Assembly: GCF_002135375.1 (NCBI RefSeq)
Contig: NZ_NEGH01000012.1
Coordinates: 44,850 to 108,849 of the forward strand
From: Acinetobacter sp. ANC 4558
GTDB lineage: Bacteria > Pseudomonadota > Gammaproteobacteria > Pseudomonadales > Moraxellaceae
Length of the DNA: 64,000 bases
Reading direction: 5' to 3'
Of this stretch, positions 47,369 through 57,873 are shown in pieces. The notes beneath the pieces were generated by a model. That model was given only the letters and a program-made list of their open reading frames with translations, had not been told where the DNA came from and did no database searches. The stretch's first letter is position 1. Each line of letters starts with the position of its first letter. Both the position numbers and the translations under genes were made by a program.

Positions 47369-47491
47369 AGTAAAAAATTGGTTCATTAAGTAATAAAGTT
47401 TAATGCATGAATAAAAACTGTATTTTGTTGTCTTAAAATTAAATTGTAGTACAAAGATAATGACATCTTTGTACTACAAATAGAGAACTGA

Positions 47492-49333
47492 TTACCTATT
47501 AAAACGACTGATTTGCTCTAAGGCCGCTTGTAGATTTTTAGCATTAGGCTGTTGTCCTTTAATTGGGCGATTGTGTTTGTCCAAGATGGAATATTGACCA
47601 ACAACACCGACTTCTAAAATAGACTCTGGGCTAATAATGGCATAACTACTATAGTTTGAAGCCAGAATCCAATCACGTGCAATCGGTGGACCAAATAAAT
47701 CTTCACCTACAGAATAATCGTGTACATCATTATTCACACCGAGATAGTTTTTCATAAGGGTTGGAATGACATCTTGGTGGCTTGTATACGCATTACTGTC
47801 CCATTGCATGATTTGAGATTCTTTGACTTTAGGTCCAATAATGACAAACGGAACTTTTACTTGTGGATCGGTATAGTTACTGTTATGTCCCCAATAGTTG
47901 TCCTTATTATCATTGACCTCTTGACCATGGTCTCCTGTAATAATAATCACCGTATTTTCCAAATCACCAGATTGTTTCAACTTGTCTAAAATGATTTTAA
48001 TTTGGCTGTCTACAAAGTGCACACTGGTTTTATAGCGATTCATCATTAATGAACGATCAGTGTCATTATTTAATTTAAGGTAATTCACCTCATTCAACAT
48101 TGGTTCATAACGATGAGGATAATCTTTTGGAAAATCATAACCATGTGGCGCATCATAGAATAAGAATGAAAAGTATGGTTTAGATTGATCACGATGATCA
48201 AACCATTCGATCCAGTCTTTCGTTAAGTTTTTATCTGCATCGGATGGACTTGGACCCTGTGAACCTACACGAAGGTTTTTAACATTCGCAAATACAGTTT
48301 GATGAAATTCAGGGTTGGTCAACTTTGCAGAAGCAAACAGCCCTAAATCATAATTTAATTCTTGTAAGCGATCTATAAATACAGGACTTCTATGATTCGC
48401 AAGCATGGCATGCCAATATGTGCCTGGAATACCATAAAATAAACCAAAGATACCAGTGCGTGTCGCATTTCCTGCAGAAATATGATTATTAAATATTTTT
48501 CCTGATTGTGCAAAACCCCAGACATTTGGCGTATTGTCGGCATTAAATGTATCTGCACGCCATGAATCTACAGCAATTAGTACAATATTTAATGGCTTTT
48601 CAATGGGTTCTACTTGAAGCGCTTGACGAGGATAATTCAGATCACTTTTATTACTCAGCGACATGGCTTTTTGCTTTTCTAATGCTTTCTCATCAATCCA
48701 GCCATATTTTTCCATGGTACCATTGGCAGTCGTTGGATAAAATAGAGGAAGGTATTTTTTAGTGACCGTCACAGGTTGATAGACATTTGCAACAGCCCAA
48801 ATGTGAATACCATGTGAAATAATGAAGCAAATAAAAAAGAGTGCTGTAAATTTTTTGCCGAATTTCCATGCGGTCAATGTTTCAGTCTTTTTCTCTAAAT
48901 AGACCAACAGAAAATATTGAGCCGCCCAAACAATAACAATTCCCGCGATGGTCATGAACCATGTCATAAAGCCAAAGCTGACCACCTGACCAGACATGAC
49001 CAATTCGAGCATGATAATACTAATATGAAATCGATATTGTGCGAAAACAATGGTATCGATAAATAACACAATCAATGCTAAGGAAAAGGCAGCGGATTGA
49101 GTCAATCGACGGGCAATATTGGGTAAAAGTAAAAAGGGAATCAGTACAATCCCTAAACAGATCATTAATAATGCCATATGAGAAATGACACTACTGATTA
49201 AAAAGCTAAAGCCGAGTATGTCTGTTGGAAATTCGGATAAATAAACAAAATATCGACATGCAATGAGCATGGCAATAAAGGCATTTATAATCGTAAAATA
49301 TAAATGAACACGTAGTTTAGATTTGAAAAACAT
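47492..49333 (-). CDS. DUF3413 / sulfatase-fold inner-membrane protein, PbgA/YejM-like
   Basis: A 613-aa protein with about five N-terminal membrane helices (residues 10-185) and a periplasmic alkaline-phosphatase-like domain (NIVLIAVDSWRADTF, APHGYDFP, IIITGDHGQEVNDN). This is the layout of PbgA/YejM (LapC), which in enterobacteria senses lipopolysaccharide and restrains LpxC turnover through LapB. Acinetobacter LpxC is reported not to be an FtsH substrate, so the role here is uncertain. It has its own transcription unit. Confidence 0.85.
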   Translation of the reverse strand: MFFKSKLRVHLYFTIINAFIAMLIACRYFVYLSEFPTDILGFSFLISSVISHMALLMICLGIVLIPFLLLPNIARRLTQSAAFSLALIVLFIDTIVFAQYRFHISIIMLELVMSGQVVSFGFMTWFMTIAGIVIVWAAQYFLLVYLEKKTETLTAWKFGKKFTALFFICFIISHGIHIWAVANVYQPVTVTKKYLPLFYPTTANGTMEKYGWIDEKALEKQKAMSLSNKSDLNYPRQALQVEPIEKPLNIVLIAVDSWRADTFNADNTPNVWGFAQSGKIFNNHISAGNATRTGIFGLFYGIPGTYWHAMLANHRSPVFIDRLQELNYDLGLFASAKLTNPEFHQTVFANVKNLRVGSQGPSPSDADKNLTKDWIEWFDHRDQSKPYFSFLFYDAPHGYDFPKDYPHRYEPMLNEVNYLKLNNDTDRSLMMNRYKTSVHFVDSQIKIILDKLKQSGDLENTVIIITGDHGQEVNDNKDNYWGHNSNYTDPQVKVPFVIIGPKVKESQIMQWDSNAYTSHQDVIPTLMKNYLGVNNDVHDYSVGEDLFGPPIARDWILASNYSSYAIISPESILEVGVVGQYSILDKHNRPIKGQQPNAKNLQAALEQISRFNR

Positions 49334-49967
49334 AAAGAGTAATCTGGGTCAAAAAGAATAAGGCACATCTACAGCATATAACTAAATGAAAAGTCACAAC
49401 TATAAAATGTAATTTGAGCAAAAATATAGCATAATTTTCAACGCAAATTCTATTGATCGAAGAAAGATCCAATGAAATGCCCTTGCTAGATGATGCGTTT
49501 AAATGTCATTAAAGGTGCTTTTTTTGATTGAGAAAATGGTATTTAAAACAAAAGGGAAAGAAAATTGTAATGTGTTACGAATGTTAAAATATTGAGATCG
49601 AATTTAAAACGATGTATCAGCATATGGGTGGAAATAGAGATTAAAGCAGGTTTTGCAATATCAAAAAAACAAAGTTTATGTTGTATCTATTTAATTATAT
49701 TCATAATTTAAATTTAAAGCTATTTTTTATCCTAGTTAAGTATTTTTATAATCGCTGAAAAAAGGCATCTTTGATCATTGAGAAAAGCACTCAAATATCA
49801 GTAAATGTACCTTTCGGGTTGTTTTGAAAAAAATGATTTGCAAATGAAATGCGACTTCAAAGTATTGTGCTCTATTCAATGAGTAAAAAATAGCGTTACA
49901 ATGCGGTGTCTTGTATTTTTACAATCGCAATTCTTCAGTTTTAATAATTCAAGGAATGTACAACCCT
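49334..49967. other. Intergenic region before trpA, about 630 bp
   Basis: AT-rich, with no reading frame longer than about 20 codons that has a ribosome binding site. A weak promoter-like pair, TTCAAT (49875-49880) and TACAAT (49897-49902) with 16-base spacing, could drive trpA. Confidence 0.4.
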
Positions 49968-50771
49968 ATGTCACGTTTAGCCAATCGATTTGCACAACTG
50001 AAATCTCAACAACGTAAGGCTTTAGTTTCTTATATTATGGCAGGTGACCCTCATCCACATGTAACAGTCCCACTCTTACATCAAATGGTTGAGGCAGGTG
50101 TCGATGTGGTTGAGTTAGGTCTACCTTTCTCAGATCCAATGGCAGATGGTCCAGTCATTGCACTTGCTGCAGAACGGGCACTTGCTGCGGGAACGAACAC
50201 GTTTGATGCCTTAAATATGGTCAAAGAGTTCCGTAAAAATGATTCTGAAACACCTGTTGTTTTAATGGGGTATTTAAACCCAGTTGAAGTAATTGGCTAT
50301 GAAAAGTTTGTTGCTTACGCAAATGAATGCGGTGTTGATGGTGTCCTGTTGGTAGATTTACCACCAGAAGAAGCAAAAGATTTAGATACTGTATTGCAAA
50401 AATATAATATGGATCAAATTTTTTTACTAGCTCCGACATCAACAGATGAACGTATTCAACATGTTGTAAAACAAGCAAGTGGATTTATTTATTACGTTTC
50501 CTTGAAAGGCGTCACGGGTGCTGCATCGTTAGATGTAGCTGAAGCGGCCTCACGAATCGAAAAAATTAAGCAATATACAGATATTCCTGTAGGTGTTGGT
50601 TTTGGGATTAGTGATGCAGCATCTGCAAAAGCAATGGGTAATGTTGCCGATGCAGTTATCGTGGGCAGTGCCTTTGTTAAGCAATTTGCAAGTCTAACTC
50701 CAGAACAAGCAACGACAGCAACAATTAATAAAGTTAAGGAGCTTCGAGCTGCGCTCGATGAGTTAGTATGA
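49968..50771 (+). CDS. trpA: Tryptophan synthase alpha subunit
   Basis: Cleaves indole-3-glycerol phosphate and channels indole to TrpB. The barrel shows VELGLPFSDPMADGPVI (catalytic Asp) and the phosphate-binding GVGFGISDA. The open frame starts at 49911, but the family start MSRLANRF at 49968, with AAGGAA upstream, gives 267 aa. Its stop overlaps the accD start. Confidence 0.96.
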   Translation: MSRLANRFAQLKSQQRKALVSYIMAGDPHPHVTVPLLHQMVEAGVDVVELGLPFSDPMADGPVIALAAERALAAGTNTFDALNMVKEFRKNDSETPVVLMGYLNPVEVIGYEKFVAYANECGVDGVLLVDLPPEEAKDLDTVLQKYNMDQIFLLAPTSTDERIQHVVKQASGFIYYVSLKGVTGAASLDVAEAASRIEKIKQYTDIPVGVGFGISDAASAKAMGNVADAVIVGSAFVKQFASLTPEQATTATINKVKELRAALDELV

Positions 50772-51664
50772 GTCAAGAAGTGAAAACAGGGAAAATCCTC
50801 AGCCCATCTACGCCATGGACAGCACGTGGTGTTCCAGGTATTCATATTCCTGATGAACAGCAGGCATTAAAAGCAATTTTTACAGAACCAACCATTGAAT
50901 GCCCAGAATGTCATGCTTTGGTGACACGTACTGCAATGTCATTCAATGCTTATGTTTGTCCTCAATGTGATGAACATTTACGCATGAAAGCTCGTGATCG
51001 TTTAACTTGGTTTTTAGATCAAGTTGAAGCAGAACTAGGACAAGAGTTTAAAGCGAAAGATCCATTAAACTTTGTAGATAGCAAAGCTTATCCAGAGCGT
51101 ATGTCAGAAGCGCAAAAGAAAACAGGCGAAACTGAAGCATTAGTCGTAATGCAAGGTTTATTAAAAGATTTACCCGTTGTGACTTGTGCCTTTGAGTTTG
51201 ATTTCATGGGCGGTTCAATGGGAACGGTTGTGGGTGATCGTTTTGTTCAAGCAGCAGAACGTGCGATTCAAACACGCCAGCCTTTAATCTGTTTTGCAGC
51301 ATCTGGTGGTGCACGTATGCAAGAAGGGATGTTGTCTCTAATGCAAATGGCGCGTACTTCAGCAGCAATTCAGCGTATGAAGGAAGAAGGTCTTCCGTAT
51401 ATTGTGGTATTAACACATCCTGTATATGGTGGTGTAACCGCTTCTTTAGCAATGCTTGGAGATGTTCATATTGCAGAGCCTAAAGCAATGATTGGTTTTG
51501 CTGGAAAACGCGTGATTGAGCAAACTGTGCGTGAGACATTGGAAGAACCATTCCAACGCGCTGAATATTTGCTTGATCATGGCGTGATCGATCAAATTGT
51601 TCATCGTCATGCATTACGTGATACTGTATATCGTATTGTGACAAAGTTGATGAATATATCTTGA
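50768..51664 (+). CDS. accD: Acetyl-CoA carboxylase carboxyltransferase subunit beta
   Basis: Makes malonyl-CoA for fatty acid synthesis together with AccA. The N-terminal zinc ribbon CPECH...CPQCD (about residues 43-65) and the carboxyltransferase core with FDFMGGSMGTVVG, ASGGARMQEG and GGVTAS are intact. It is 298 aa. Its ATGA overlap with trpA and TTGA overlap with folC make one tightly coupled operon. Confidence 0.97.
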   Translation: MSQEVKTGKILSPSTPWTARGVPGIHIPDEQQALKAIFTEPTIECPECHALVTRTAMSFNAYVCPQCDEHLRMKARDRLTWFLDQVEAELGQEFKAKDPLNFVDSKAYPERMSEAQKKTGETEALVVMQGLLKDLPVVTCAFEFDFMGGSMGTVVGDRFVQAAERAIQTRQPLICFAASGGARMQEGMLSLMQMARTSAAIQRMKEEGLPYIVVLTHPVYGGVTASLAMLGDVHIAEPKAMIGFAGKRVIEQTVRETLEEPFQRAEYLLDHGVIDQIVHRHALRDTVYRIVTKLMNIS

Positions 51665-52947
51665 ACACAGCACCACTTGCATCCGATTCTTTAAATACAT
51701 GGCTCGATTATTGGAGCCATGTTCATGTTACAGGCATAGACTTAGGTCTAGAACGCGTTATTCCAATTGCAGAAAAGCTGGAAGTAACAAGACCTCATGC
51801 TAAAGTACTGACGGTTGCAGGTACAAATGGTAAAGGTTCAACAACGACAACACTGGCTGCTATTCTTAATGCTCAAGGTTATCGTGTGGGTTTATATCAA
51901 TCACCTCATATTTATCGTTTTAATGAACGCGTAAAATTAAATGGGATTGAGGTTGATGATCAAACATTAATTGATGCTTTTGTATTGGTTGATCAAGCAC
52001 GACGTGAATGTGGTTTATCATTGTCATTTTTCGAAGCGACGACTTTAGCTGCCTTTGTTATTTTTAAAATTCAACAGTGCGATGTCTGGGTTTTAGAAGT
52101 TGGCTTAGGTGGTCGTTTAGATGTGGTCAATGTTGTTGATCCAGATGTGGCAGTGATTACCAATATTGGTTTAGATCATACCGATTGGTTGGGTGATACC
52201 ATTGAAAAAATTGCATTTGAAAAAGCAGGAATTATACGTTCAGGTATTCCCGTTATTTTTGGTGGACATCAAGCATTACCCCAAGCGATTCAAAATAAAG
52301 TGAATGAATGCCAAGCTTTTTTATATGCAGTGAACCGAGATTACTTTTATCAAGATCATACGGATGGCAAAAACTGGACGTTAGCAACACCAGGTCTTAC
52401 CGTTGAGCTACCATTGGGTACATTGGCATTAGAAAATATTTCAACTGCTGTTGTTGCATTATTGGTGAGTGGACTTCAGATCACACATGATGCAATCGTA
52501 CGAGGGATTGATTCAGCTCGATTGCAAGGACGATTTGAAATTAGAAAAATCAAAGATAAAACGGTTATTTTTGATGCGGGACACAATCCTCACGGTGTTG
52601 CATTTTTATTAAAACAATTGAATAATTATTTAAATTATAATAATCAACATAAAGAAATTGTTGCTGTATTTTCAATGCTTACAGATAAAGATATTAAATC
52701 TGTGGTTGCGCTCTTGAAAGAAACAGTGAAGTTATGGAAAATTGCACCACTAACTGTGCCTCGTGCTGCAGACATGAGACAATTAGATGATGCTTTGAAA
52801 GGTGAAGATATACAGCACTATCATAGTGTGCAGTTGGCTTTTGAATCGGCTTTAAATGAAATAAACAATAATCAGCTGATTTTGGTATGTGGATCGTTCC
52901 ATACACTAGAAGCCGTATGGGAGTATTTGGAAAATGTCAATGAATAA
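51661..52947 (+). CDS. folC: Folylpolyglutamate synthase/dihydrofolate synthase
   Basis: Adds glutamate to dihydropteroate and folates. P-loop GTNGKGSTTTTL (about residues 58-69), SPHIYRFNERVKLNG and FDAGHNPHG are conserved; it is 428 aa. The start codon is TTG and overlaps the accD stop (TTGA), with no clear independent ribosome binding site, so its translation likely depends on accD. Confidence 0.93.
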   Translation: MNTAPLASDSLNTWLDYWSHVHVTGIDLGLERVIPIAEKLEVTRPHAKVLTVAGTNGKGSTTTTLAAILNAQGYRVGLYQSPHIYRFNERVKLNGIEVDDQTLIDAFVLVDQARRECGLSLSFFEATTLAAFVIFKIQQCDVWVLEVGLGGRLDVVNVVDPDVAVITNIGLDHTDWLGDTIEKIAFEKAGIIRSGIPVIFGGHQALPQAIQNKVNECQAFLYAVNRDYFYQDHTDGKNWTLATPGLTVELPLGTLALENISTAVVALLVSGLQITHDAIVRGIDSARLQGRFEIRKIKDKTVIFDAGHNPHGVAFLLKQLNNYLNYNNQHKEIVAVFSMLTDKDIKSVVALLKETVKLWKIAPLTVPRAADMRQLDDALKGEDIQHYHSVQLAFESALNEINNNQLILVCGSFHTLEAVWEYLENVNE

Positions 52948-53977
52948 CAAACAGCGCTGGTTGGGTGGTGTTGTTTTATTGGGTGGTGGTATTTTATTGG
53001 CTGCCTTGCTTTTGAAGGGTAAAGAAGAAATACAGCTAACTGATGTACAAGGAACATCTACAGGTCAAATACAGCAGAATAGCAGTTCATCTCAAAATGA
53101 GATGGTTCAATTGCAACCTGTGACTGTGGATATCGAAACAGAAAAACGATTATTGGCTGAGCAAAAACGTGCAAGAGAGAAATCCGTTGCAGAACAAGAG
53201 GCACGAGCAGCACAGTTTTTGGAAATGCAACAGCAAGCAGAAGCCGATGCAGCACGTAAAGCCGCTGAAGAATACGCAGCAATTAATGCACGTCGTACTG
53301 CTGCACAGCAGAGTTCGGATAATATTCCTCCAGAATTAATTGAAGATGAAAAAGTAAAACAAAAACGATTAGCAGATGAAAAGTTACTCGCACAGAAAAA
53401 ACAAGAGCAACAAAAGACTGAACAAGTTAAGACTGAAAATGCCAAAAAGGAAGCTGAGCGTAAAAAGCAAGAACAGCTAAAAGCCGAACAACTTAAAATA
53501 GAAAATACGAAAAAAGAAGCTGAACGCAAAGCTGTAGAAGAAGCCAATAAAAAAGCAGAGGAAAAGAAAAAGGCTGATGAGCGAAAAAAGGCTGAGGACG
53601 CACGTAAGCTCAATGAGAAAAAAGAGCTAGAACGTAAAGAGGCAGAGAAAAAAGAAACAGCACGTAAAGCTGAAGCACAAAAAAAGGCTGAAGCGGATAC
53701 AGCGAGAGATTTGCTTGAAAATGGTGATAAGCAATGGATGGTACAAGTTGCACTTGCAGTAAATGAAGCCAATGCAGATGCTTTATCTGCAAAATTAAAA
53801 GCAAAGGGCTATAAAGTGACACAAAGTCCAACTTCTAAAGGCATTCGCTTGATGGTTGGACCATCAAAAGATAGATCTTCAGCAGATATCATTCGTAAAA
53901 AGATTGCAGCTGATGAAAGTTTGGGAATGAAGTCAGCATGGGTCATTGATTGGGTACCTTTAGACAAAAGAAATTAG
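52934..53977 (+). CDS. SPOR-domain protein with long charged linker (DedD-like position)
   Basis: A 347-aa protein: an N-terminal membrane segment (about residues 9-27), a long Lys/Glu/Ala-rich region (about 70-255, predicted continuous helix or coiled coil), and a C-terminal SPOR domain (QWMVQVALAVNEANADALSAKL, YKVTQSP, IRLMVGP) that binds denuded peptidoglycan at the septum. The accD-folC-dedD order is conserved in gammaproteobacteria. It overlaps folC by 14 bases. Confidence 0.88.
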   Translation: MSMNNKQRWLGGVVLLGGGILLAALLLKGKEEIQLTDVQGTSTGQIQQNSSSSQNEMVQLQPVTVDIETEKRLLAEQKRAREKSVAEQEARAAQFLEMQQQAEADAARKAAEEYAAINARRTAAQQSSDNIPPELIEDEKVKQKRLADEKLLAQKKQEQQKTEQVKTENAKKEAERKKQEQLKAEQLKIENTKKEAERKAVEEANKKAEEKKKADERKKAEDARKLNEKKELERKEAEKKETARKAEAQKKAEADTARDLLENGDKQWMVQVALAVNEANADALSAKLKAKGYKVTQSPTSKGIRLMVGPSKDRSSADIIRKKIAADESLGMKSAWVIDWVPLDKRN

Positions 53978-53997
53978 AAAATCAAAGATATTTTCTT
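53976..53997 (+). terminator. Weak hairpin after the trpA operon
   Basis: A 7-bp AT-rich stem AGAAAAT/ATTTTCT (53976-53982 with 53990-53996) overlaps the stop codon of the SPOR gene. The stem is weak. Confidence 0.4.
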
Positions 53998-54003
53998 TCA
54001 ATA

Positions 54004-54597
54004 TTAAGTTGATGGATTTGACAGTTCTTGTTGAATCCATTTTATATTTTTGGGACTAAAAAGTTTTTCAAGATTTGACCAAATTGGATGGAAACCGTAA
54101 CCACCAGTTTTCATTTCATGTAAGGCATTTTCAGTTGACCAGTTTTCAAAAATAATGCGGTACATAGCAATAGTTGCACCCGTTCGATCAGATCCGTGAT
54201 AACAGTGAATGAGAACATTTTTATTCTGTTGATGGGCGTCTTGAATAACTTTCATGACATCAAGTAAATTTTCTTTAGACATTGCATATGTTCGAATGGG
54301 AACATGTTTTAATTGAAAAGGCAGATCTTTAAATAATATTTTATCTTTGTTGGATACTCTAAGATTTAGAATAATATCAATATTGTGCTGTTTTAAAAGT
54401 GGAATGAACTCTTTTGATGGTTGTTTGCTACGGTAGACAGAAGAGCTCACACGATAAAAATTATTTGTTTTATGAATAAGAGTTCCCCATTCTATTGGGC
54501 GTTCAACATGGACATCGGCACAAGCGATGTTAAATATAGATAAACTCATCAACAACAGCGCAATACGTAAGTCATTCAACATAGTTTTATTGATCAT
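54004..54597 (-). CDS. Secreted dual-specificity/tyrosine phosphatase-like protein
   Basis: A 197-aa protein with a signal peptide (hydrophobic core LRIALLLMSLSIFNIACA) and a cysteine phosphatase loop HCYHGSDRTGAT (C-x5-R, about residues 136-147). This points to a periplasmic or surface phosphatase. Related proteins include bacterial DSP-like phosphatases. The substrate is unknown; it could be a protein, a phospholipid or an inositol phosphate. It lies convergent to the SPOR gene and divergent from secA. ATG at residue 6 is an alternative start. Confidence 0.78.
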   Translation of the reverse strand: MINKTMLNDLRIALLLMSLSIFNIACADVHVERPIEWGTLIHKTNNFYRVSSSVYRSKQPSKEFIPLLKQHNIDIILNLRVSNKDKILFKDLPFQLKHVPIRTYAMSKENLLDVMKVIQDAHQQNKNVLIHCYHGSDRTGATIAMYRIIFENWSTENALHEMKTGGYGFHPIWSNLEKLFSPKNIKWIQQELSNPST

Positions 54598-55032
54598 ATT
54601 TATTATTTCATTTTATTTTAAGAGATTTTGGTAGGTGTGAACATCGTTCAAATTTTAAAAATGAAATGATAGGATTGGAAGTGTCTTAAGATTATGATTT
54701 TAAAAAATATAAAATAAGTTCAACGTGTAAATATCTCAATGTTATCTTAAAACAATGCTTATTTAACGCTCTAAATTTAGAAGTGTGATGCGTATTTTAA
54801 ATAGAAACCAAAGTGTAAAGCGGAAAATTAGACCATTAAACTAAAAGTTTTTCCTATAATATTAGGTTGAAATTTGATACATTACGACATCTTATGTTTC
54901 GTGTTAGAACAAAAAAGAAAGAGTTTTTTACGGTGTTGATCATAAAACACTTGTACTTCATATTTCTGGCACCATAATAATGATTGACAAAAAACTTATT
55001 CAATTGACAAGCAAGATTTAGAGAGTCTATCC
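54598..55032 (+). promoter_or_regulatory. secA upstream region with -10 element and small reading frame
   Basis: The 435-base gap has a perfect -10 TATAAT at 54855-54860 without a strong -35. A 27-codon frame begins 34 bases further on (see next entry). No terminator-like hairpin was seen. The rest shows nothing clear. Confidence 0.45.
54894..54977 (+). CDS. Possible 27-aa leader peptide upstream of secA
   Basis: An ATG-started frame encodes a peptide with a basic start (MFRVRTKKK), a hydrophobic core (VLIIKHLYFIF) and the end LAP, that is, a signal-sequence-like peptide. It ends 55 bases before secA. In E. coli the secreted SecM arrest peptide controls secA from the same position, so a similar role is conceivable. 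There is no strong ribosome binding site and no SecM arrest motif, so confidence is low. Confidence 0.25.
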   Translation: MFRVRTKKKEFFTVLIIKHLYFIFLAP

Positions 55033-57744
55033 ATGTTGGCAAGTTTAATCGGAGGAATCTTCGGTACTAAAAATGAGCGTGAACTCAAACGCATGCGTAA
55101 AATCGTAGAAAAGATTAATGCGCTCGAGCCGACGATATCAGCTTTAAATGATGCAGACTTATCTGCAAAAACTGAAGAATTTAAACAACGCCACCAAAAT
55201 GGCGAAAGCTTAGACAAATTAATGCCAGAAGCATTTGCTGTATGCCGTGAAGCAGCAAAGCGTATCATGGGAATGCGCCATTACGATGTGCAGCTGATTG
55301 GTGGTATTACACTTCACGAAGGTAAAATTGCAGAGATGCGTACCGGTGAAGGTAAAACCTTGATGGGTACTCTTGCATGTTATTTGAATGCGATTAGTGG
55401 ACAGGGTGTCCATGTCATTACGGTGAACGATTATTTAGCGCAACGTGATGCTGAGTTAAACCGTCCATTATTCGAATTTCTAGGATTAAGCATTGGAATT
55501 ATTTATTCAATGCAAGATCCAATGGAAAAATCTGAAGCATATAAGGCCGATATTACGTACGGAACGAACAATGAGTTTGGTTTCGATTATTTACGTGACA
55601 ATATGGTATTTTCACTTGCTGAGAAAAAACAGCGTGGACTAACCTATGCCATTATTGATGAAGTGGACTCTATTTTAATTGATGAAGCACGTACACCATT
55701 AATTATTTCTGGTCAAAGTGAAGATTCATCACAGCTTTATAGTGCAATTAATACCATTCCAGCCAAATTACATCCGCAAAAAGAAGAAAAAGTAGTAGAT
55801 GGCGGACATTTCTGGATTGATGAAAAACAGCGTTCTGTTGAAATGACTGAGATTGGTTATGAAACAGTTGAAGCTGAATTAATTGAAATGGGTTTATTGG
55901 CTGAAGGCGAAAGTTTATATTCGGCAGCAAATTTGAATTTAGTTCATCATGTCTCTGCTGCAATTCGTGCGCATTTTCTTTTCCAACGCAATGTTCACTA
56001 CATTATTCATGACGGTGAAGTGATTATTGTAGATGAAAATACAGGGCGTACCATGCCAGGTCGTCGTTGGTCAGAAGGTTTGCATCAAGCGGTTGAAGCA
56101 AAAGAAAACTTAGAAATTCAACCTGAAAACCAAACATTAGCAACAACCACATTCCAAAACTATTTCCGCTTATATCGCAAGCTATCTGGTATGACAGGAA
56201 CAGCAGATACTGAAGCTGCTGAAATGAAAGAAATTTATGGTTTAGATGTTGTGCTAATTCCAACGCATAGACCAATGGTTCGTGATGATCAAAATGATTT
56301 AATTTATTTAAATCGTAATGGTAAATATTCTGCAATTATTCAGGAAATTCAACGTATTCAAGAATCTGGTGTAGCTCCAATTTTGATTGGTACTGCAACA
56401 ATTGAAGCATCAGAAATTCTATCGGATAAACTACGAGATGCTGGCATTTCACACGAAGTTTTAAATGCCAAACAACATGAGCGTGAAGCAGACATTATCG
56501 CTCAAGCAGGTGCAATACGTGCAGTGACTATTGCAACCAATATGGCGGGCCGTGGTACTGATATTTTACTGGGCGGTAACTGGAAAGTTTTATTAGCAAA
56601 AATTGAAAATCCAACGACTGAAGATGAACAACGCTTAAAAAGCGAATGGGAAGCAAATCATGAGGCTGTATTAGCATCTGGTGGTTTACATATTATTGGT
56701 TCAGAGCGTCATGAATCTCGTCGTATTGACAATCAGTTACGTGGTCGTGCTGGTCGTCAGGGTGACCCAGGTGTATCTCGATTCTTCTTATCGCTTGATG
56801 ATGATTTAATGCGTATTTTTGCAGGAGATCGAATCGTTGGTATGATGCGTGCCATGGGGTTAAAAGAAGATGAAGCGATAGAACATAAAATGGTTTCTCG
56901 TTCTATTGAAAATGCGCAGCGTAAAGTAGAAGCACGTAACTTTGATATTCGTAAAAACTTATTAAAATATGATGATGTCAATAATGAGCAGCGTAAAATT
57001 ATTTACTCACAACGTGATGAAATTTTAGCAGCAAGTTCTTTACATGCTTATGTCGAAGAAATGAATCGTGAGGTTATTGCTGGTGTTATTGCCAATTATA
57101 TTCCACTAGAGTCGATTCATGATCAATGGGATATTCCAGGCCTAGAGCAAGCATTACAAGAAGATCTAAATATTACGCTTCCGATAGGACAATGGCTTGA
57201 AGAAGATCGTCGTTTAGATGAAGAGGCGTTGGCACGTCGTATTTCTGATGATGTAATTGCGCGTTATAACGAAAGACGTCTGCAAATGGGTGATGAGTCA
57301 GCAGTTATGCTAGAACGTCATTTTACTTTAGGCTCATTAGATCGCCATTGGAAAGATCATCTTGCAGCAATGGATTATTTACGTCAGGGGATACATTTAC
57401 GTGGCTATGCACAAAAGAATCCTGAGCAAGAATATAAAAAAGAAGCCTTTAACTTATTTGTGAATATGTTAGGTGTGATCAAATCCGATGTTGTGATGGA
57501 CTTGTCTCGCGTTCATGTTCCAACCCCAGAAGAACTTGCTGAGTTAGAAGCACAGCAACAAGCCCAAGCGCAAGCAATGCAACTAAATTTATCACATAAT
57601 GATTATGATAATTTATTTGGTGAGAATGAGGTGGATGGTGGGTTGATTGAGCCTGTAGGGGAGATTGTACCGCCAGCAAGTCGCAACTCAGCTTGTCCGT
57701 GTGGCTCAGGGCTTAAATATAAACAATGTCATGGTAAAATCTAG
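55033..57744 (+). CDS. secA: Preprotein translocase ATPase SecA
   Basis: Motor of the Sec export pathway. Walker [10 protein letters not shown] (about residue 102) and DEVD (Walker B region) are present. The second helicase domain contains [16 protein letters not shown] and [13 protein letters not shown], followed by the C-terminal zinc motif [13 protein letters not shown]. The 903 aa is normal. GAGAG lies about 9 bases before the ATG. Confidence 0.98.
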   Translation: MLASLIGGIFGTKNERELKRMRKIVEKINALEPTISALNDADLSAKTEEFKQRHQNGESLDKLMPEAFAVCREAAKRIMGMRHYDVQLIGGITLHEGKIAEMRTGEGKTLMGTLACYLNAISGQGVHVITVNDYLAQRDAELNRPLFEFLGLSIGIIYSMQDPMEKSEAYKADITYGTNNEFGFDYLRDNMVFSLAEKKQRGLTYAIIDEVDSILIDEARTPLIISGQSEDSSQLYSAINTIPAKLHPQKEEKVVDGGHFWIDEKQRSVEMTEIGYETVEAELIEMGLLAEGESLYSAANLNLVHHVSAAIRAHFLFQRNVHYIIHDGEVIIVDENTGRTMPGRRWSEGLHQAVEAKENLEIQPENQTLATTTFQNYFRLYRKLSGMTGTADTEAAEMKEIYGLDVVLIPTHRPMVRDDQNDLIYLNRNGKYSAIIQEIQRIQESGVAPILIGTATIEASEILSDKLRDAGISHEVLNAKQHEREADIIAQAGAIRAVTIATNMAGRGTDILLGGNWKVLLAKIENPTTEDEQRLKSEWEANHEAVLASGGLHIIGSERHESRRIDNQLRGRAGRQGDPGVSRFFLSLDDDLMRIFAGDRIVGMMRAMGLKEDEAIEHKMVSRSIENAQRKVEARNFDIRKNLLKYDDVNNEQRKIIYSQRDEILAASSLHAYVEEMNREVIAGVIANYIPLESIHDQWDIPGLEQALQEDLNITLPIGQWLEEDRRLDEEALARRISDDVIARYNERRLQMGDESAVMLERHFTLGSLDRHWKDHLAAMDYLRQGIHLRGYAQKNPEQEYKKEAFNLFVNMLGVIKSDVVMDLSRVHVPTPEELAELEAQQQAQAQAMQLNLSHNDYDNLFGENEVDGGLIEPVGEIVPPASRNSACPCGSGLKYKQCHGKI

Positions 57745-57755
57745 ATTATTGATTT

Positions 57756-57786
57756 AAAAGGCGGGTATATTCATATCCTGTCTTTT
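57756..57786 (+). terminator. Terminator of secA
   Basis: An imperfect hairpin, AAAAGGCGGGTAT against ATATCCTGTCTTTT with G-T pairs and one bulge, 11 bases after the secA stop. Confidence 0.55.
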
Positions 57787-57873
57787 GAGACGATAAGATT
57801 GTTGTGACGGTCAAAGTTATTCGTGGGGTTAATAATTGATTAACTTCAAATGAAAATGAATTATGGATAAACT

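Noticed and set aside
53058..53831. Long minus-strand frames opposite the SPOR gene, including a Ser/Phe-rich 221-codon frame
   Set aside because: They mirror the repetitive Lys/Glu/Ala codons of the plus-strand gene, which is supported by the SPOR domain and the operon context.
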